From Epiperipatus broadwayi (taxonomy: Eukaryota > Onychophora > Udeonychophora > Euonychophora > Peripatidae): a stretch of 64,000 bases of DNA. Below are positions 12,442 through 24,537 of the stretch, in pieces. Positions within the stretch are counted from its first letter, which is position 1, and every line of letters begins with the position of its first letter. Location: positions 3,903,777 to 3,967,776 of the forward strand of contig JAQFVV010012511.1 of assembly GCA_028023455.1 (NCBI GenBank), given 5' to 3'. Position numbers and translations under genes: made by a program. The notes beneath the pieces were generated by a model. The model made no database searches and was not told the origin of the DNA. It worked only from the letters and a program-made list of their open reading frames with translations.

Positions 12442-14169
12442 AAAATTCTAGAAAAAGTACTAAAAGAGAAGATAGAACACTACATCTTACCAATAATATC
12501 GGAACATCAATATGCTAAAAAAGGGTCTTCAACAGGCCAAGCAGCTCTAATATTTAAAACAATAGTAAATTCAACAATAAAAAGAAAAAAACATGGGCCC
12601 ATGGTAGTACAATTGGATTTTGAAAGTGCCTTTGACTCTGTCCCCATCAACAAACTTATCAATCAATTAAAGAAAACAAAAATACCAAGAACAATCTTAT
12701 ACACAATAGCCAACCTACTCCTAAATAGGGAGATACACATTACGCTAAATGGAAGGACATCATCCACTTTCCACCCTAACCAATCCATCCCCCAGGGATC
12801 TCCACTAAGTACACTACTCTTCACACTATACATAAAGGCTCTACTTGAAAAAATCAAGGAAAAATTACAAGGAATATAAATACCAAACACCAATATTTAC
12901 ATACCCTGTATAGCCTACATGGATGATGTTACGGTTTTTCTAACTTCAAAGAAACAATTACATACACTCCAAAAAATAATAGAAGACTATACAACAAAAT
13001 TTCATCTGAAAATAAATACTAATAAATCAGCTGTGTGGTCAATTTTTACTGGGAAAACCAACACACAAATATACCAAGGAAAACTGAATAAGTTTCTGGG
13101 TTTCCCATTTCATTTCGGAATGGGGCAGATGAGAAGAACAATACAAGACAAAATCTTAACACAAACAGAAAGAATCACAGACTCACTTGCTAAATCATAC
13201 CTTTCTCTATCCTCAAAGGATGCTCTCTTCAACCAACTGATAATGACAAAAATCACATACTACCTACCAGTGATAAAGTTCACCAAAAAATTTATATCAA
13301 CAGTAAACTCCATGTGCAATAAACTACTTTGGAATAAAAAGGTGGTAGCCATTTCAATGAGGCAATTAAGCCAACCCACCAAACTAAATGGGCTTGGACT
13401 ACATACAATTTCAACTTTTTACACACAAAAAATAATAAACCTACTGATTACAACATTTACAAAGTTTCCAAATATTCAAAAAATAATAGATATAATACGC
13501 ACTGACTGATCACCTCCCAAAGACAACTATATAGCCACACTTTTAGACAGCATAAGAAATCAAAGGAACAAAATAACCCTGTCTAACCCAATTAAATACA
13601 CATACTGGCACATACATAGTCTAATAGAGCAGACACAACAAGATATCAATAACAAAATGGTCCTTGAAATAAACAATGCACAGCTCCTAAAAAAATATAA
13701 AAATTGGTTACCTGGAGCCTAAATTCTTCAACTTATAGTCAAAGTAAATCTGAATGCCTTGCCTACATCACACTTTATCCATTTTAAAAGGTTCTTTACG
13801 AAAATAGACCCACTGTGCAGATTGTGCCAAAGAGAAGAAGAAACACAACATCATTTTCTAAATGATTGTCTGGGCTTGGAAAAGGTAAGACAAATAATGA
13901 TAAATAACTACCATCAGAAAGACACAACAATGGTAAAAATTCTCCAGGTATACAAAAAAAATGCAATTCCAACAATAAGAGCAGCGACATTTAGCTTGTA
14001 TGCATATTGGTACACCAGATGTAAATTCAATTTCGACTACAATGCAAAACAAAACCTCAACACTTTCCACCACAAGCTAGAAAAAATAAAAGAAAGGGAT
14101 AACATGCTAGCACCACCAGATATTTTTGCTGCAACTTGGTCACTGTTTAAACTAAAATCAGCTCTATAG
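12442..14169 (+). pseudogene. LINE (APE-type non-LTR) reverse transcriptase, 5'-truncated, three stops
   Basis: A single reading frame of about 576 codons with three in-frame stops (TAA 12877-12879, TGA 13507-13509, TAA 13720-13722) and no frameshift. RT core motifs appear in order: palm motif A QLDFESAFDS (~12611-12640), motif B IPQGSPLSTLLF (~12787-12822), catalytic YMDD (12916-12927), then the thumb-like LNKFLGFPF region and the ...LNGLGLHTI block (~13390). Near the C terminus, CRLCQREEETQHHFLNDC (~13816-13870) is a zinc-knuckle-like motif found after the RT in many LINEs. The endonuclease and ORF1 are absent. The copy at 51.7-53.5 kb is from the same or a closely related family. The clade is uncertain. 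The element is recently dead: only nonsense changes break it. Confidence 0.88.
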
Positions 14170-14472
14170 TTGAAAATCAGCAAAAGAGATACAGAATAAC
14201 ACAGCTAAAAAAAAGAATACAATACACCAAACCCAGCAGGATACACATGACAGGGTCCGTCAACATAATGTATATATATAAAAAAATTAGACAAGCTGAA
14301 TTCAGGCAATTTTTGATGCCTTAAGAGTAGCAAAAACACAACATAAAGAACTCAAGAGAAAGCTTTTTCTCTCCTATATATCTGTGAACAAACTTATGCC
14401 CAACAGAACTGTTTAGACACAGGAACAGACTTATGCTTACTGTGTAAGCCCAATCTTACCTATGTAATCATT
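14170..14472 (+). mobile_element. LINE 3' UTR, part 1
   Basis: Non-coding sequence continuing from the LINE stop up to the nested insertion at 14473. The UTR resumes after the insertion at 15632. Confidence 0.6.
14460..14472. repeat. Left candidate target duplication of nested insertion
   Basis: CTATGTAATCATT (13 bases) recurs exactly at 15619-15631 and brackets the palindromic insertion. Confidence 0.7.
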
Positions 14473-15618
14473 AATAACTGAAACACAGGCTTAATATATA
14501 CCATGTGTCTATATATGTAATATAGGGTATATGAGCACAGACTTTCACATGATTCACCACTCTCCACTCTATCTAATAACACTGATACACTAGATGAAAA
14601 GATAAATAATCACCAATATACGTATTTCATGCTAAACCAGCAATCATCAGTTGGTCCAGATTATCATCTCCCACCCATATATACTATAAGTGCTCAGATA
14701 TATATTAAGATAGACAATCTTCATACTTTAATGGACTGGCTCCAATCTACTACACACTCCAACTCTTCAATCATCCATCCAATTGAAAATCTGATGATGG
14801 AATGCTCGAAGGCCACCCTGAAGCTGAGATTCTTGTCACACCCATGTTGACCCAAGGTCAATCTGAACCCCACATGTACAGGACATAATCCATTAAATAC
14901 ATATGCAAGGATGGGTAGACATCTCTAAAATGTAATAACTGAAACACAGGCTTAATATATACCATGTGTCTATATATGTAATATAGGGTATATGAGCACA
15001 GACTTTCACATGACTCACCACTCTCCACTCTATCTAATAACACTGATACACTCAAGCACACATACATATATTGGTGATTATTTATCTTTTCAGCATATAT
15101 GTGCTTGAGTGTATCAGTGTTATTAGATAGAGTGGAGAGTGGTGAGTCATGTGAAAGTCTGTGCTCATATACCCTATATTACATATATAGACACATGGTA
15201 TATATTAAGCCTTTGTTTCAGTTATTACATTTTAGAGATGTCTGCCCATCCTTGCATATGTATTTAATGGATTATGTCCTGTACATGTGGGGTTCAGATT
15301 GACCTTCGGTCAACATGGGTGTAACAAGAATCTCAGCCTCAGGGTGGCCTTCGAGCATTCATCATCAGATTTTCAATTGGATGGATGGTTGAAGAGTTGG
15401 AGTGTGTAGTAGATTGGAGCCAGTCCATTAAAGTATGAAGATTGTCTATCTTAATATATATCTGAGCACTTATAGTATATATGGGTGGGAGATGATAATC
15501 TGGACCAACTGATGATTGCTGGTTTAGCATGAAATACGTATATTGGTGATTATTTATCTTTTCAGCATATATGTGCTTGAGTGTATCAGTGTTATTAGAT
15601 AGAGTGGAGAGTGGTGAG
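14473..15618. mobile_element. Nested palindromic PLE-type insertion (no coding sequence)
   Basis: The left half is a 461-bp unit (14473-14933) followed by a partial second direct copy (14934 to ~15060). AATAACTGAAACACAGGCTT starts both. The right half (~15070-15618) is the reverse complement of the partial unit and most of the unit. The arms match almost base for base around a short centre near 15054-15108. Unit + partial unit + inverted copy is the pLTR-like arrangement known for Penelope-like elements. The unit contains CTGATGATG(G)AATGCTCGAAGG (e.g. 14791-14812), a PLE-tail-like motif. No RT or endonuclease is encoded, so the insertion is non-autonomous. Frames of ~65-73 codons within it are mirror copies of the same sequence and are not genes. 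Confidence 0.75.
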
Positions 15619-15631
15619 CTATGTAATCATT
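15619..15631. repeat. Right candidate target duplication of nested insertion
   Basis: CTATGTAATCATT, identical to 14460-14472. Confidence 0.7.
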
Positions 15632-15662
15632 GTTTTTTAATCAATAAAGTATGCTTTGAAAC
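15632..15662 (+). mobile_element. LINE 3' UTR, part 2 (3' end)
   Basis: GTTTTTTAATCAATAAAGTA and a few further bases, including an AATAAA polyadenylation signal, immediately before the right 19-bp repeat. This marks the end of the LINE. Confidence 0.6.
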
Positions 15663-15681
15663 ATATTTATTAGTCTGCCTA
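15663..15681. repeat. Right candidate target-site duplication of the LINE
   Basis: ATATTTATTAGTCTGCCTA, an exact match to 12273-12291. Confidence 0.75.
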
Positions 15682-17745
15682 TTGGCTATCAGTCTTATAA
15701 TCTTGTGAAGCAGCATGCTTTTGTTCAACAGTTATCCATGATAAGCAGCAGGACTTCTAGAAATAGTAGTAAAAGCTTCAGAACATTAAAACGAAGTTTT
15801 GTTTTTTATCAGGCATAAATCACTTACTGAAATTTATTTTATCTTCTATTTTATTTTAGAAATAAAATGTATATCTTTTATTTAACAAATAAAAATTGTC
15901 AGTTAGTGCTTAAATTTGAACCTCCAGGGTAGTATCCCATCTGGTTTCTTATCTAAAAAAATTTTAAGATGTGAAATTTAAAAAAAAAGGTCAGACAATC
16001 TGATGAATTACGGTCTTTCTTAATTACTAACTTTCCAATAGAAACTGTAAAAATAATAATTGGGTCATGAACCTATTTGTTTTTTCTTCAATCTACAATT
16101 TTAATTGTGATAAATGAGAAAGCTCATTTAGATTATAAGGTTGAAACATTTTATTCATTTTGGAATATTAGAGAAATGGAGCTTTGGATTTTAAATAAGG
16201 AGAAATCGAAGTTCCTTACTGGGCTAAATATTTGTTTAATTAAATTATTTTTATAAAAATATTCCATCTTAAAATAATCAAACCATTTTCCCATTATATA
16301 TATATGTTGATTATGTGCTATAACATGTATATCTTAATACACGTGCATTTATATATATATTAATTTAAAAAAACTATTTGCATTAAAATGGGAAGTTTTA
16401 AATTACACTTGTCCAATATAATCTCTGTTGATATAATGCATTATACTTTAAATAATTCTGAATTTTAGCTAGCAAAAGGAATTTCTGTATTTACAACTTA
16501 TTTTAAACTCGCTTGTTTTTTTGTTTTTAAAAAAAAAACAATCTGAATTTTTAATTTACCACATAAATGGTGATCAGATAGAGTCAAGCAGGATTCTATA
16601 ATGGATAATGATAATTGATTAATCTAGTTACATAAAATGTTTAATCTTCTGAACAGTAAAAGAGGATAACATAGTCTTGGAATAAATGTCTACTTTTACT
16701 TTTTAACAAAGTGGCTCAAAGTCTTTTGCCTCTCCAAATCAACTGATTTGTCTGCTATTCTCTATTTCAATTAGAATATTGATACATTTGAATTCTGACT
16801 TATTAAAGAAATTTAATTTTTTTACATTTTTATTTTGTATTCCATTTATTTTAAATCCCTGTTTATCATAATTGTAAAAAATGGTTTAAACATTCATGTG
16901 GTTTTTTTTTAAAATTTATCCGAATCTATTGTGTAAATAATGTAATATCCTCTACTTTTTCCAATTTTTGTAGTGAAAATATTTTGATACTATTTGATAA
17001 GTATAATTGCATACTTTTGAAATAAATCAACCAGTGCTATTTTAATTCCAACACTTTGAAGCTATTTCATAATAAAATAAACTAATACAAATCCATGTAC
17101 ACCTGGGTCTTGTTTTATGCAGATTATTTTAATGTGATTTTGAAATTATGTGATTCATGTTTTTTCTTAATATCTTTTTATGCAAGTTTTCTTTTATGTG
17201 ATAAAGAAATTCATATTTCACTGTATTTATTAGATATCAAGAAATTTAAATTATTAATAACTTATTTTGACTTGAAATACTTTTTTTTTCAAAAATGTAA
17301 TGTTATATTAGTAGCTAACATGAATATGACTTGAAACTGTATTTAGAATCTTAGCTTCTATGTAAATAATCTACTTATACTAATAAGTAAATAATAATAA
17401 TAGATTTATACTTACATATAAAAATATCACAATAAATATTCAAAAAATTTAAACTTTTATAATGTAATTTGTTAGATATAACAGAAATTAATTTTCCTTT
17501 AGATTTTTAAAAAAAATAACGAAGATTTTATTGATTTTGTAAACTGAAAATAATCTTTCTAATAATAATTTATAATCTTTTTGTTTTGATTGTGATCTCA
17601 TTTTTTAAATATAGAAACAATGTGAACATTTAAAATTTATTTTAGTAGTAAACAAAAAAAGACAAATATATTATTTTCTGATAAATAAAAATTAGTTAAT
17701 CATAGATTTTACATTAATGTGTGAGACAAAGAAAAACATCAGAAA
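15682..17745. other. AT-rich non-coding DNA
   Basis: No supportable gene. Open frames such as 17095-17334 are Phe/Leu/Ile-rich, as expected of random AT-rich DNA. Confidence 0.55.
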
Positions 17746-17997
17746 ATGCTGAAATCTGAGAGAGTTTCCTGCAATGAACAACCTCTTAAATTCCGAGAGC
17801 TAAATAGTTATATGTCTGGATATTGTGAGCTTTATAAACAATTAGTAAAATCATCATCTCAATGTTTAATCACTGATTACACTGTTGACAGAAAACCATT
17901 AACACAGCACAAGACTGAAAGTGGTGCTCGTTGTACTTTCTCTTGTGATGAGTCTGATTTCTTACCAGTTCACAAACGAACACATATCGTCAAATAG
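17746..17997 (+). CDS. Unrecognised small ORF, weakly zinc-finger-like end
   Basis: An 83-codon frame whose composition is less extreme than its surroundings (Ser, Glu, Lys, Arg and four Cys). The C-terminal CTFSCDES...VHKRTHIVK faintly recalls a C2H2 finger (C-x3-C ... H-x3-H) with H-linker, but the spacing and the missing hydrophobic core residues argue against an intact finger. It could be a decayed zinc-finger exon or chance. No promoter, splice sites or partner exons are evident. Confidence 0.25.
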   Translation: MLKSERVSCNEQPLKFRELNSYMSGYCELYKQLVKSSSQCLITDYTVDRKPLTQHKTESGARCTFSCDESDFLPVHKRTHIVK

Positions 17998-19181
17998 CAG
18001 TAATGATTATAATATGTATGAAAAATGTAAAATTAAATACTGTAGTTAATAAAAAAAAGTAAAAAAAGTTTGTCTTGTATTAATTTTTTTCAAATATTTG
18101 AAATTTTTTATTAGTTATATTTTATTTCCTTATTTTTTTAATGCAAATTTTAAAGTAATTTCCTTGTTGCTTTGCTTTTATGCAATTTTTAAAAATTACG
18201 GAACCTATCCCCAATTTTTCAAAATAAGTTAAGTCTATTTTTGTGTAATTTTTTTAATGCAGGTTTTCTGCAGAATCTATCTACTGCATAAAATGAAACC
18301 CAGGTGTATATTCAGATTTATTCTAAAAATAATTTTGAAACTTTATTCTGAATAATAGATTATGGTGAACAAAATATTAATTCATTATTACATTTATTAT
18401 TGAATTATTTTAAGATTACAACACATTTTTCTTGCTTTTCTTTTTGAAACATGTTTTAAGAGAATTTCTAAATTGTTTTGCTGAATCATTTTTGGTGTAA
18501 GTTATTAAAGCCTAGCTAAAAATATATATATACTTGTGTTATTGTGATCCGTTAGTAATAAAAATTATGTAAATGTGTGTTACTTCCTTTCTGCTTTTCA
18601 GATATATAGTATTGAATTTATTTGCATTTCACTGAATTTTTTTAACTTTATTGTTCATTACAATTTAATTAATGTTCTTCACATAATCTGCCTAGAACTT
18701 GGTTCTGATTAGGAATGTTAAATAATATTGTTCATTGATAATTTTATTACCGAAAAAGCCTCATGACTCTTCCAGTTTACATTCAGGAAATCTTATAGCA
18801 TTTGAACACTCTAGCATTGCACTAAACCAGGTTGATCATAAGTAATCAGTAGAGAAAGCCAGTAGCAAGAAACTAGTCTGACTATTTGATTGGCACCACC
18901 ACCTTTGTTCATTGATTCTTAATGCATACATTAGATGGTGCTCAACTAGAAAATCGAAAATCTATATGAAAATATTTCTTGAATTTTAGAACAACTTTTC
19001 CACAATCTTTAGCAGATTTTTTTGACTTAAAAATAAATTTGAAAAAGCAGCAAAAACAATAAATTCTCTCTAAGGAAAACTCTTTCATTAAACATTTAAT
19101 AATTGTACATTATTTAAGAGTAGTGATTACTTTTAAAGAATTAGTAAATTCACATTGTAGTTTAAAAATGATTTAACATAT
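17998..19181. other. AT-rich non-coding DNA
   Basis: No gene or repeat boundary recognised. Confidence 0.55.
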
Positions 19182-21428
19182 TATAACGATCCAAACGAAG
19201 TGGGAGATCGCATCGCACCGCACCGCACTACCAAAGGGCGCCATCTAGGCATTTGAGCCTAGAAAAATTTATAAAGTAGGCAGATACGCGCTGTTAGGAT
19301 TCCACTTTATTTACATATTTAGATCGTTAGCCCATTGTCACTAGCTCAGTGGAATAGCAGAGATTTAATAATATCATTTACTAGTATATAAAAGAATAAA
19401 GTAAGCCACTGCCAGTAATTATCATACAAACAGATTTATTTATGCACATATATATCAGGTTTAAAATTATTTTAGTGATTTACATTTAAACATTTAACAT
19501 TATTTTTAACTTTGATTTTACTTTAATTTACATTGAGTTACTATTATATTATAAATTTACATTTTTAATCAAGTGCACAGATGGGCTTATAAACCTGTTT
19601 AATATGTTGCTATAGATCGGTTACATAGATTTCAACGGTCAAAAACATTTCAAAGTAAACATAAGCGATCAAAATACAAAATTATTGATTACTGACAATT
19701 GCATAGGGAATTATAAGAAACCCTCCAGTATTCATGTAAGATACTTGCATCGTCACCAATAACTTAAAAGACATCCGAATAAATCCATTTTTAGATACTC
19801 ACCGTAAGGTATCATTATTTGATCGAATGTCTATATATTTTGATCAAATATGAAAGCGTAAAACATAGTTAACCGATAAACAATCCATGCAAGCATCTAT
19901 AAACAACTTAAATTTAATAGTTTTATTTAGGATCGAGCCTGAATCGACTAATAGATCTGCATTTAAAAATAAAATATTCTATCCCTACTTAACCTTAGGC
20001 AACACATTTCGCAATCAACTGGCGCAATCCATCTGATACATTCATGTATTCAATGTAGCATGATACGACAACACAACAATATTGTCAGGAATGTACATCT
20101 GAACAATATGTAGAAATAGAAACGACTTGACTCTCCACCCACAGGGATGTGACATCTGTGGGCAAGTAGATCAATAAACTAAAAACTCCATAGGAATGGG
20201 CTGCGGTATTCTGCCGACTTACAAACCCATCCATAGGCAAACAGAGGGTGTGTGGCGTATATCTATAACTGCCCGTAGCGGATCTCATATTACACCTACT
20301 AATTACATAAATATATCCAATCCATTGAACCAATTCAACTACGAAATGAACAACCCAAGATTACCCTCCCTTAATATATCTTTACAAATCGATACAGCCA
20401 TTCACGACTAAGTTTAACATTTTTTTATAATTTATTTAACGGAAACAGAAATCATAATAAAACTTAAAGAACAAAATTAAATAAATAAATAAATAAATGG
20501 AAATGATTTTACAAATTAAAGACATTAAATAAAATTATAACTAATTAATAAAATAATGTTGGTCAGATAGAATAATATTGAAATCATTTAAATCTGGAAA
20601 GTTTTTAATTTACTGTTCATAAATTTTAAAGTCTTAGGTTATTGAAATAGTTCATCTTCGTATATTCCTTGCGTTTGCCATGAATTCCACGTCGTCCGAA
20701 GATTTGTATCCGGTTGATCGATTTATTTATCCTTTGGAGATTTTTATTTTTTTTTTAGTGTAATTGGTCCTCAATGAAGAAACGATGGCCCATTTTCTTC
20801 CTTTCTTACAAAACTGAAAGGATTGAAGCTGTGCGTCTTTTTCAATCCCCTCAGCACTAACACCTAGCTGTTACATCGTCAATAATCAATCACTTCTCAT
20901 TCACTAACTCCCAAGCTTTCCAAAACCTGTCCTTTTTATATTAATGTCAAGGATTGAATTAACATTGCGTCATGGAGTGATGATTCTTTCGCTGAGGTCC
21001 GATTTCCCAAATGGATTTCTTTCATTGGCTAATCAGTTTCTATTTGTTTTTTTTTCTATCTGACTGAGGTTATTACATTTAAATGCTCAAGGCTGGTTTT
21101 AATTTAACTAATTAACAATCATTTCCATTTCTAATTAATTACCCTGTTTTCCAAATCAAAAATATATTTCAAGACAAATTTAAAGATATAATTTTATCTC
21201 CAAATCTTTTTTAAAATTTAGTTTTAAAAATACCTTTTTCTTTAATAAAAATTTTATTTTAATAATTTTTTATTATCTGTGCGACTTAATATATAAGAGT
21301 TTAAGACGATATTTTAATTTCAATTTTTAATTTTTAAAGAAAGTTTTTAAATGCGAACTTTTTATTTTAACTTGTTTAATAATATACATAAAAAAAAAAC
21401 AATGTAACGAACGTCTGTGCTCGTTACA
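19182..21428. mobile_element. Candidate solo LTR or short-TIR element
   Basis: The left end TATAACGA mirrors the right end TCGTTACA (expected TGTAACGA...TCGTTACA, one change). Both ends are flanked by ATAT (19178-19181 and 21429-21432), a 4-bp candidate target duplication. The base composition inside is less AT-rich than around it, especially at 19190-19260 and 20080-20960. No RT, integrase or transposase is readable. TG...CA ends with a 4-bp duplication suit a long solo LTR or a Ginger-type DNA element. The terminal match is only about 8 bases and ATAT is weak evidence in AT-rich DNA. Confidence 0.35.
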
Positions 21429-22732
21429 ATATAAATCAATTTATTCTAAAGGAATCTAAATTCTATTTTATATTTGAATCTTTTTTTTTTTTTTTGCAAA
21501 GATTGATGAACAGCAAAGTGATATTTTTTTTTCCATTCTGCTTCTTTCATTCTTTTAATCTACCTTACTTCATATATAATATTCATTTTTTCCTTTGTTT
21601 ATATTTGTAATTCGAATTTGCATATGTTTGTTCATCTGTGTAATGGAGGTGTTTCTTTCTTCTTTATAAGCTAAAACTGAGTGTACTTTTGATAAAGTTC
21701 ATCATAATCATAGCTTTCTTAAATTAATTATTGTTGCTGCTTTATTTATACTTTAATGTAATTATGTATGTGTTGTACTAAAGATAGTCTATCAATTGAT
21801 AATGAGATCTTTTTTTATTAGTTTCACTGATAATTCTGATTTTGAAAAAATTGCTAAATTAGCACAATGTTAAAATCTCTTTAATTAATTATGTTTTTAA
21901 TTTTTATTTCTATTTTTTACACATGTTCACATTTTAATATAACAAACCTAATAAATGAAGTGAAATTCTTTCATTGTATTTTCTCACTAATAATGAAAAG
22001 TAAATTTTCTTGAAATAGTTATATGTTGATACATTTTATTTGTAAAAAAATATGTGTACATAAATCAAAACCAAAAAGTGTCAAATTGTTAAAAAAATTA
22101 TTTCTGGTAGTGCTTGGGAATTCTCAGGAAAAAATGTTTTTTTTTTTTTTTGCTATTTGTTTCCTCAGGAGAAAAACAAAAAATTTTCCCAGGGAAAAAT
22201 TTAAAACAACTACATTAATACCTCATATGCAGCCACTCATTACAAAGTCCCAAATTGAAATTCCCTGCAAATTTATGTATTTTAGTATTAACAAAAGATA
22301 ACATCCTAATAAAAAATAATATTATTTTACAAAACAATTAAACTGTTTGATTCTGAATATTATGCTTCTTTGTAAAAGTCCCAAAAATCATTTCATCTAA
22401 GCCATTACTCTGTAATATACTCAAGTATGTGTAGTTTAACTTGGTAGAATTTTATTAGTGGGTTATTCCAGGGAATTCCCATTCCAATTCTCAATTTGCA
22501 GGTGTAGTGTTGTAAATAAAAAAAGAAGTTAGATCAGTGCATTTAGCTTTGCACTTGGTTGTGCTTTCTTGTATTTATGAAGGTAAGTTGTTCTATTAAG
22601 TTTGATTTACATTTAGGTATATCATACATGCAATGGGTTCACTATTTTATTTTTATTTTGAAGGTGAAAAACCAAAAATACATAATACATATTTAAACAA
22701 TCTAAATATTATAATAAAAATATTAAATATGT
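21429..22732. other. AT-rich non-coding DNA
   Basis: No supportable gene. The 92-codon frame at 22023-22301 contains a Phe run from a T-tract and resembles no family. Confidence 0.5.
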
Positions 22733-23275
22733 AAATGTTAGGACATTTAACCCAGAAAAGGTAGACATTTGTTTATAAATTTTAGCTTTTATTCATGATA
22801 AGCATGCTTTCAATACATTATGTGAATATTGTTATTTTGTTTAGCATTTGTTTGAGAACTTTATTGTTAATTTTATGAACTGATTTTCTATTGTTATTAT
22901 ATAACTAGAATTATTATCTCTTTTCTGTACAATTGTAATGTTAAAGAAATAAATGTTAGGACATTTAACCCAGAAAAGATAGATATTTGTTTATAAATTT
23001 TAGTTTTTATTCATGCTAAGCATGTTTTCAATACATTATGTATGAGCTATGATTATGATGCATAATGTATTGAAAGAATGCTTAGCATGAATAAAAGTTA
23101 AAATTTATAAACAAATGTCTACCTTTTCTGGGTTACATGTCCTAACATTTATATCTTTAACATTACAATTGTACAGAAAAGTGATAATAATTCTAGTTAT
23201 ATAATAAAAATAGGAAAACAGTTCATAAAATTAACAATAACATTCTCAAATAAATGGTAAATAAAATAAAAATAT
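22733..23275. mobile_element. Foldback with 218-bp direct unit plus inverted copy
   Basis: The unit starts AAATGTTAGGACATTTAACC at 22733 and is directly followed by a 90-bp partial second copy from 22951. After a ~20-base loop (23041-23060), the reverse complement of the partial copy and of ~120 bases of the first unit runs to about 23275. The design (unit, partial unit, inverted partial unit and unit) is the same as at 14473-15618, with unrelated sequence. No coding capacity is evident. I infer a non-autonomous PLE-like or foldback element. Confidence 0.7.
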
Positions 23276-24469
23276 GGACCTGTAGAAAATATAAAATATT
23301 CTGAAATAATTGAATGATAATTTTATTAGATGAGGCTTAATAAAATTATTTTAATACCAGGCATGCAAATTTTTAAAAATTTTAACCTCTTGATTTATAA
23401 AAATAAAAAGGATAGTCTCAACATTGTTAAATTTTTGTTCAAAAAAGAGATTATCTTTGAGCGACATTCCTGGACTGTCTGTTTTATTTAAAATGTTATT
23501 TTTTGAACAAATAATAAATGAAATTCATGTTTATTGTATGTTTTTACATTTACTGTATGTTTTTTTAAAAATTTTAATTGAATTTGATACTTTTTCTCAA
23601 AATTTTAACAATTTCCCCTTATAATTTAACTTTTTAAAATCTCTCCAGATTCCTGGGAATATTAATTTTAAATTTCTCATTTTTTGGAAGCAAAAAATTT
23701 CCAGGAAATGTTATTCACTAATTTCTGAACATTTTGTTACATGTTTATAAAATTAAAATATATTAATGTGTGATTTTTTTTGTATGATATCAAATGATGT
23801 TTGAACAGTTGGCTGGGTTGAGATATTCTTTCATTATTTTGTTTGCTATTGTGTTAAATAATAATGGAGGGGGGAAGTTATGGCATAATTCAGAAATAAA
23901 GACATTGAAAAATACTTGATTTCAATATTTAAAAAAATTATATATATATATTTCTACAACTAACATAAATGTACATATATTTTATTGACCGATGTTAATG
24001 TAAAAAATACTGGACAAATATTTATAATAAGTTGATTTCAATTAATGAAGACTGAATAGTTCACTTCTCTTCTATTGTTTTTAACTGGAAAGACTGTGTT
24101 ATTATGGATTTTTTGGATGCTATTAATAATTTAATTATAGCAGATGTCAAATCTAGTCAGATATGAAAGGTAGTTATCTCATTAAACCAATCTGTTATCT
24201 CATGGTTTGAGTTTCACTTGGCATATTCTTCTACGAGTTATTACATAATTGGTAGACTTAATAGATTTATTTTCAGTCCAATTTTTAAATTTATTAGTAA
24301 CATGTACTTGTAAATATGAACATTGTGTGTTTTAATTCACTGGTAAAATAATATATCAAAAGGCTAAGATTCCTGGATTCAAGCTCATTCTATTAGTTTT
24401 ATTATTTGAATGTTAGATAACTCGTATGAAATTTTAAAAAAAAAATGATTATTTGATTTACTGTGTAAC
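23276..24469. other. AT-rich non-coding DNA
   Basis: No gene recognised. Short TA runs and homopolymers only. Confidence 0.55.
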
Positions 24470-24489
24470 TGATGATGATGATGATGATG

Positions 24490-24534
<45 letters not shown>
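24470..24534. repeat. Compound (ATG)n(AAT)n microsatellite
   Basis: A GAT/ATG trinucleotide run passes directly into an ATA/AAT run, then abuts a PLE endonuclease fragment. Poly-Met/poly-Ile and poly-Tyr/poly-His frames across it are artefacts. Confidence 0.95.

Positions 24535-24537
<3 letters not shown>

Noticed and set aside
12230-12493. 87-codon minus frame as a separate gene
   Set aside because: Its middle is the inverted LINE segment (12292-12441). The ends run into the target repeat and the plus-strand RT.
12663-12893. Minus-strand frame overlapping the LINE RT
   Set aside because: Shadow of the plus-strand RT motif region.
14629-15530. Pairs of nearly identical 63-73-codon frames on opposite strands
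   Set aside because: They are mirror images created by the palindrome, are not conserved as protein and have no domain.
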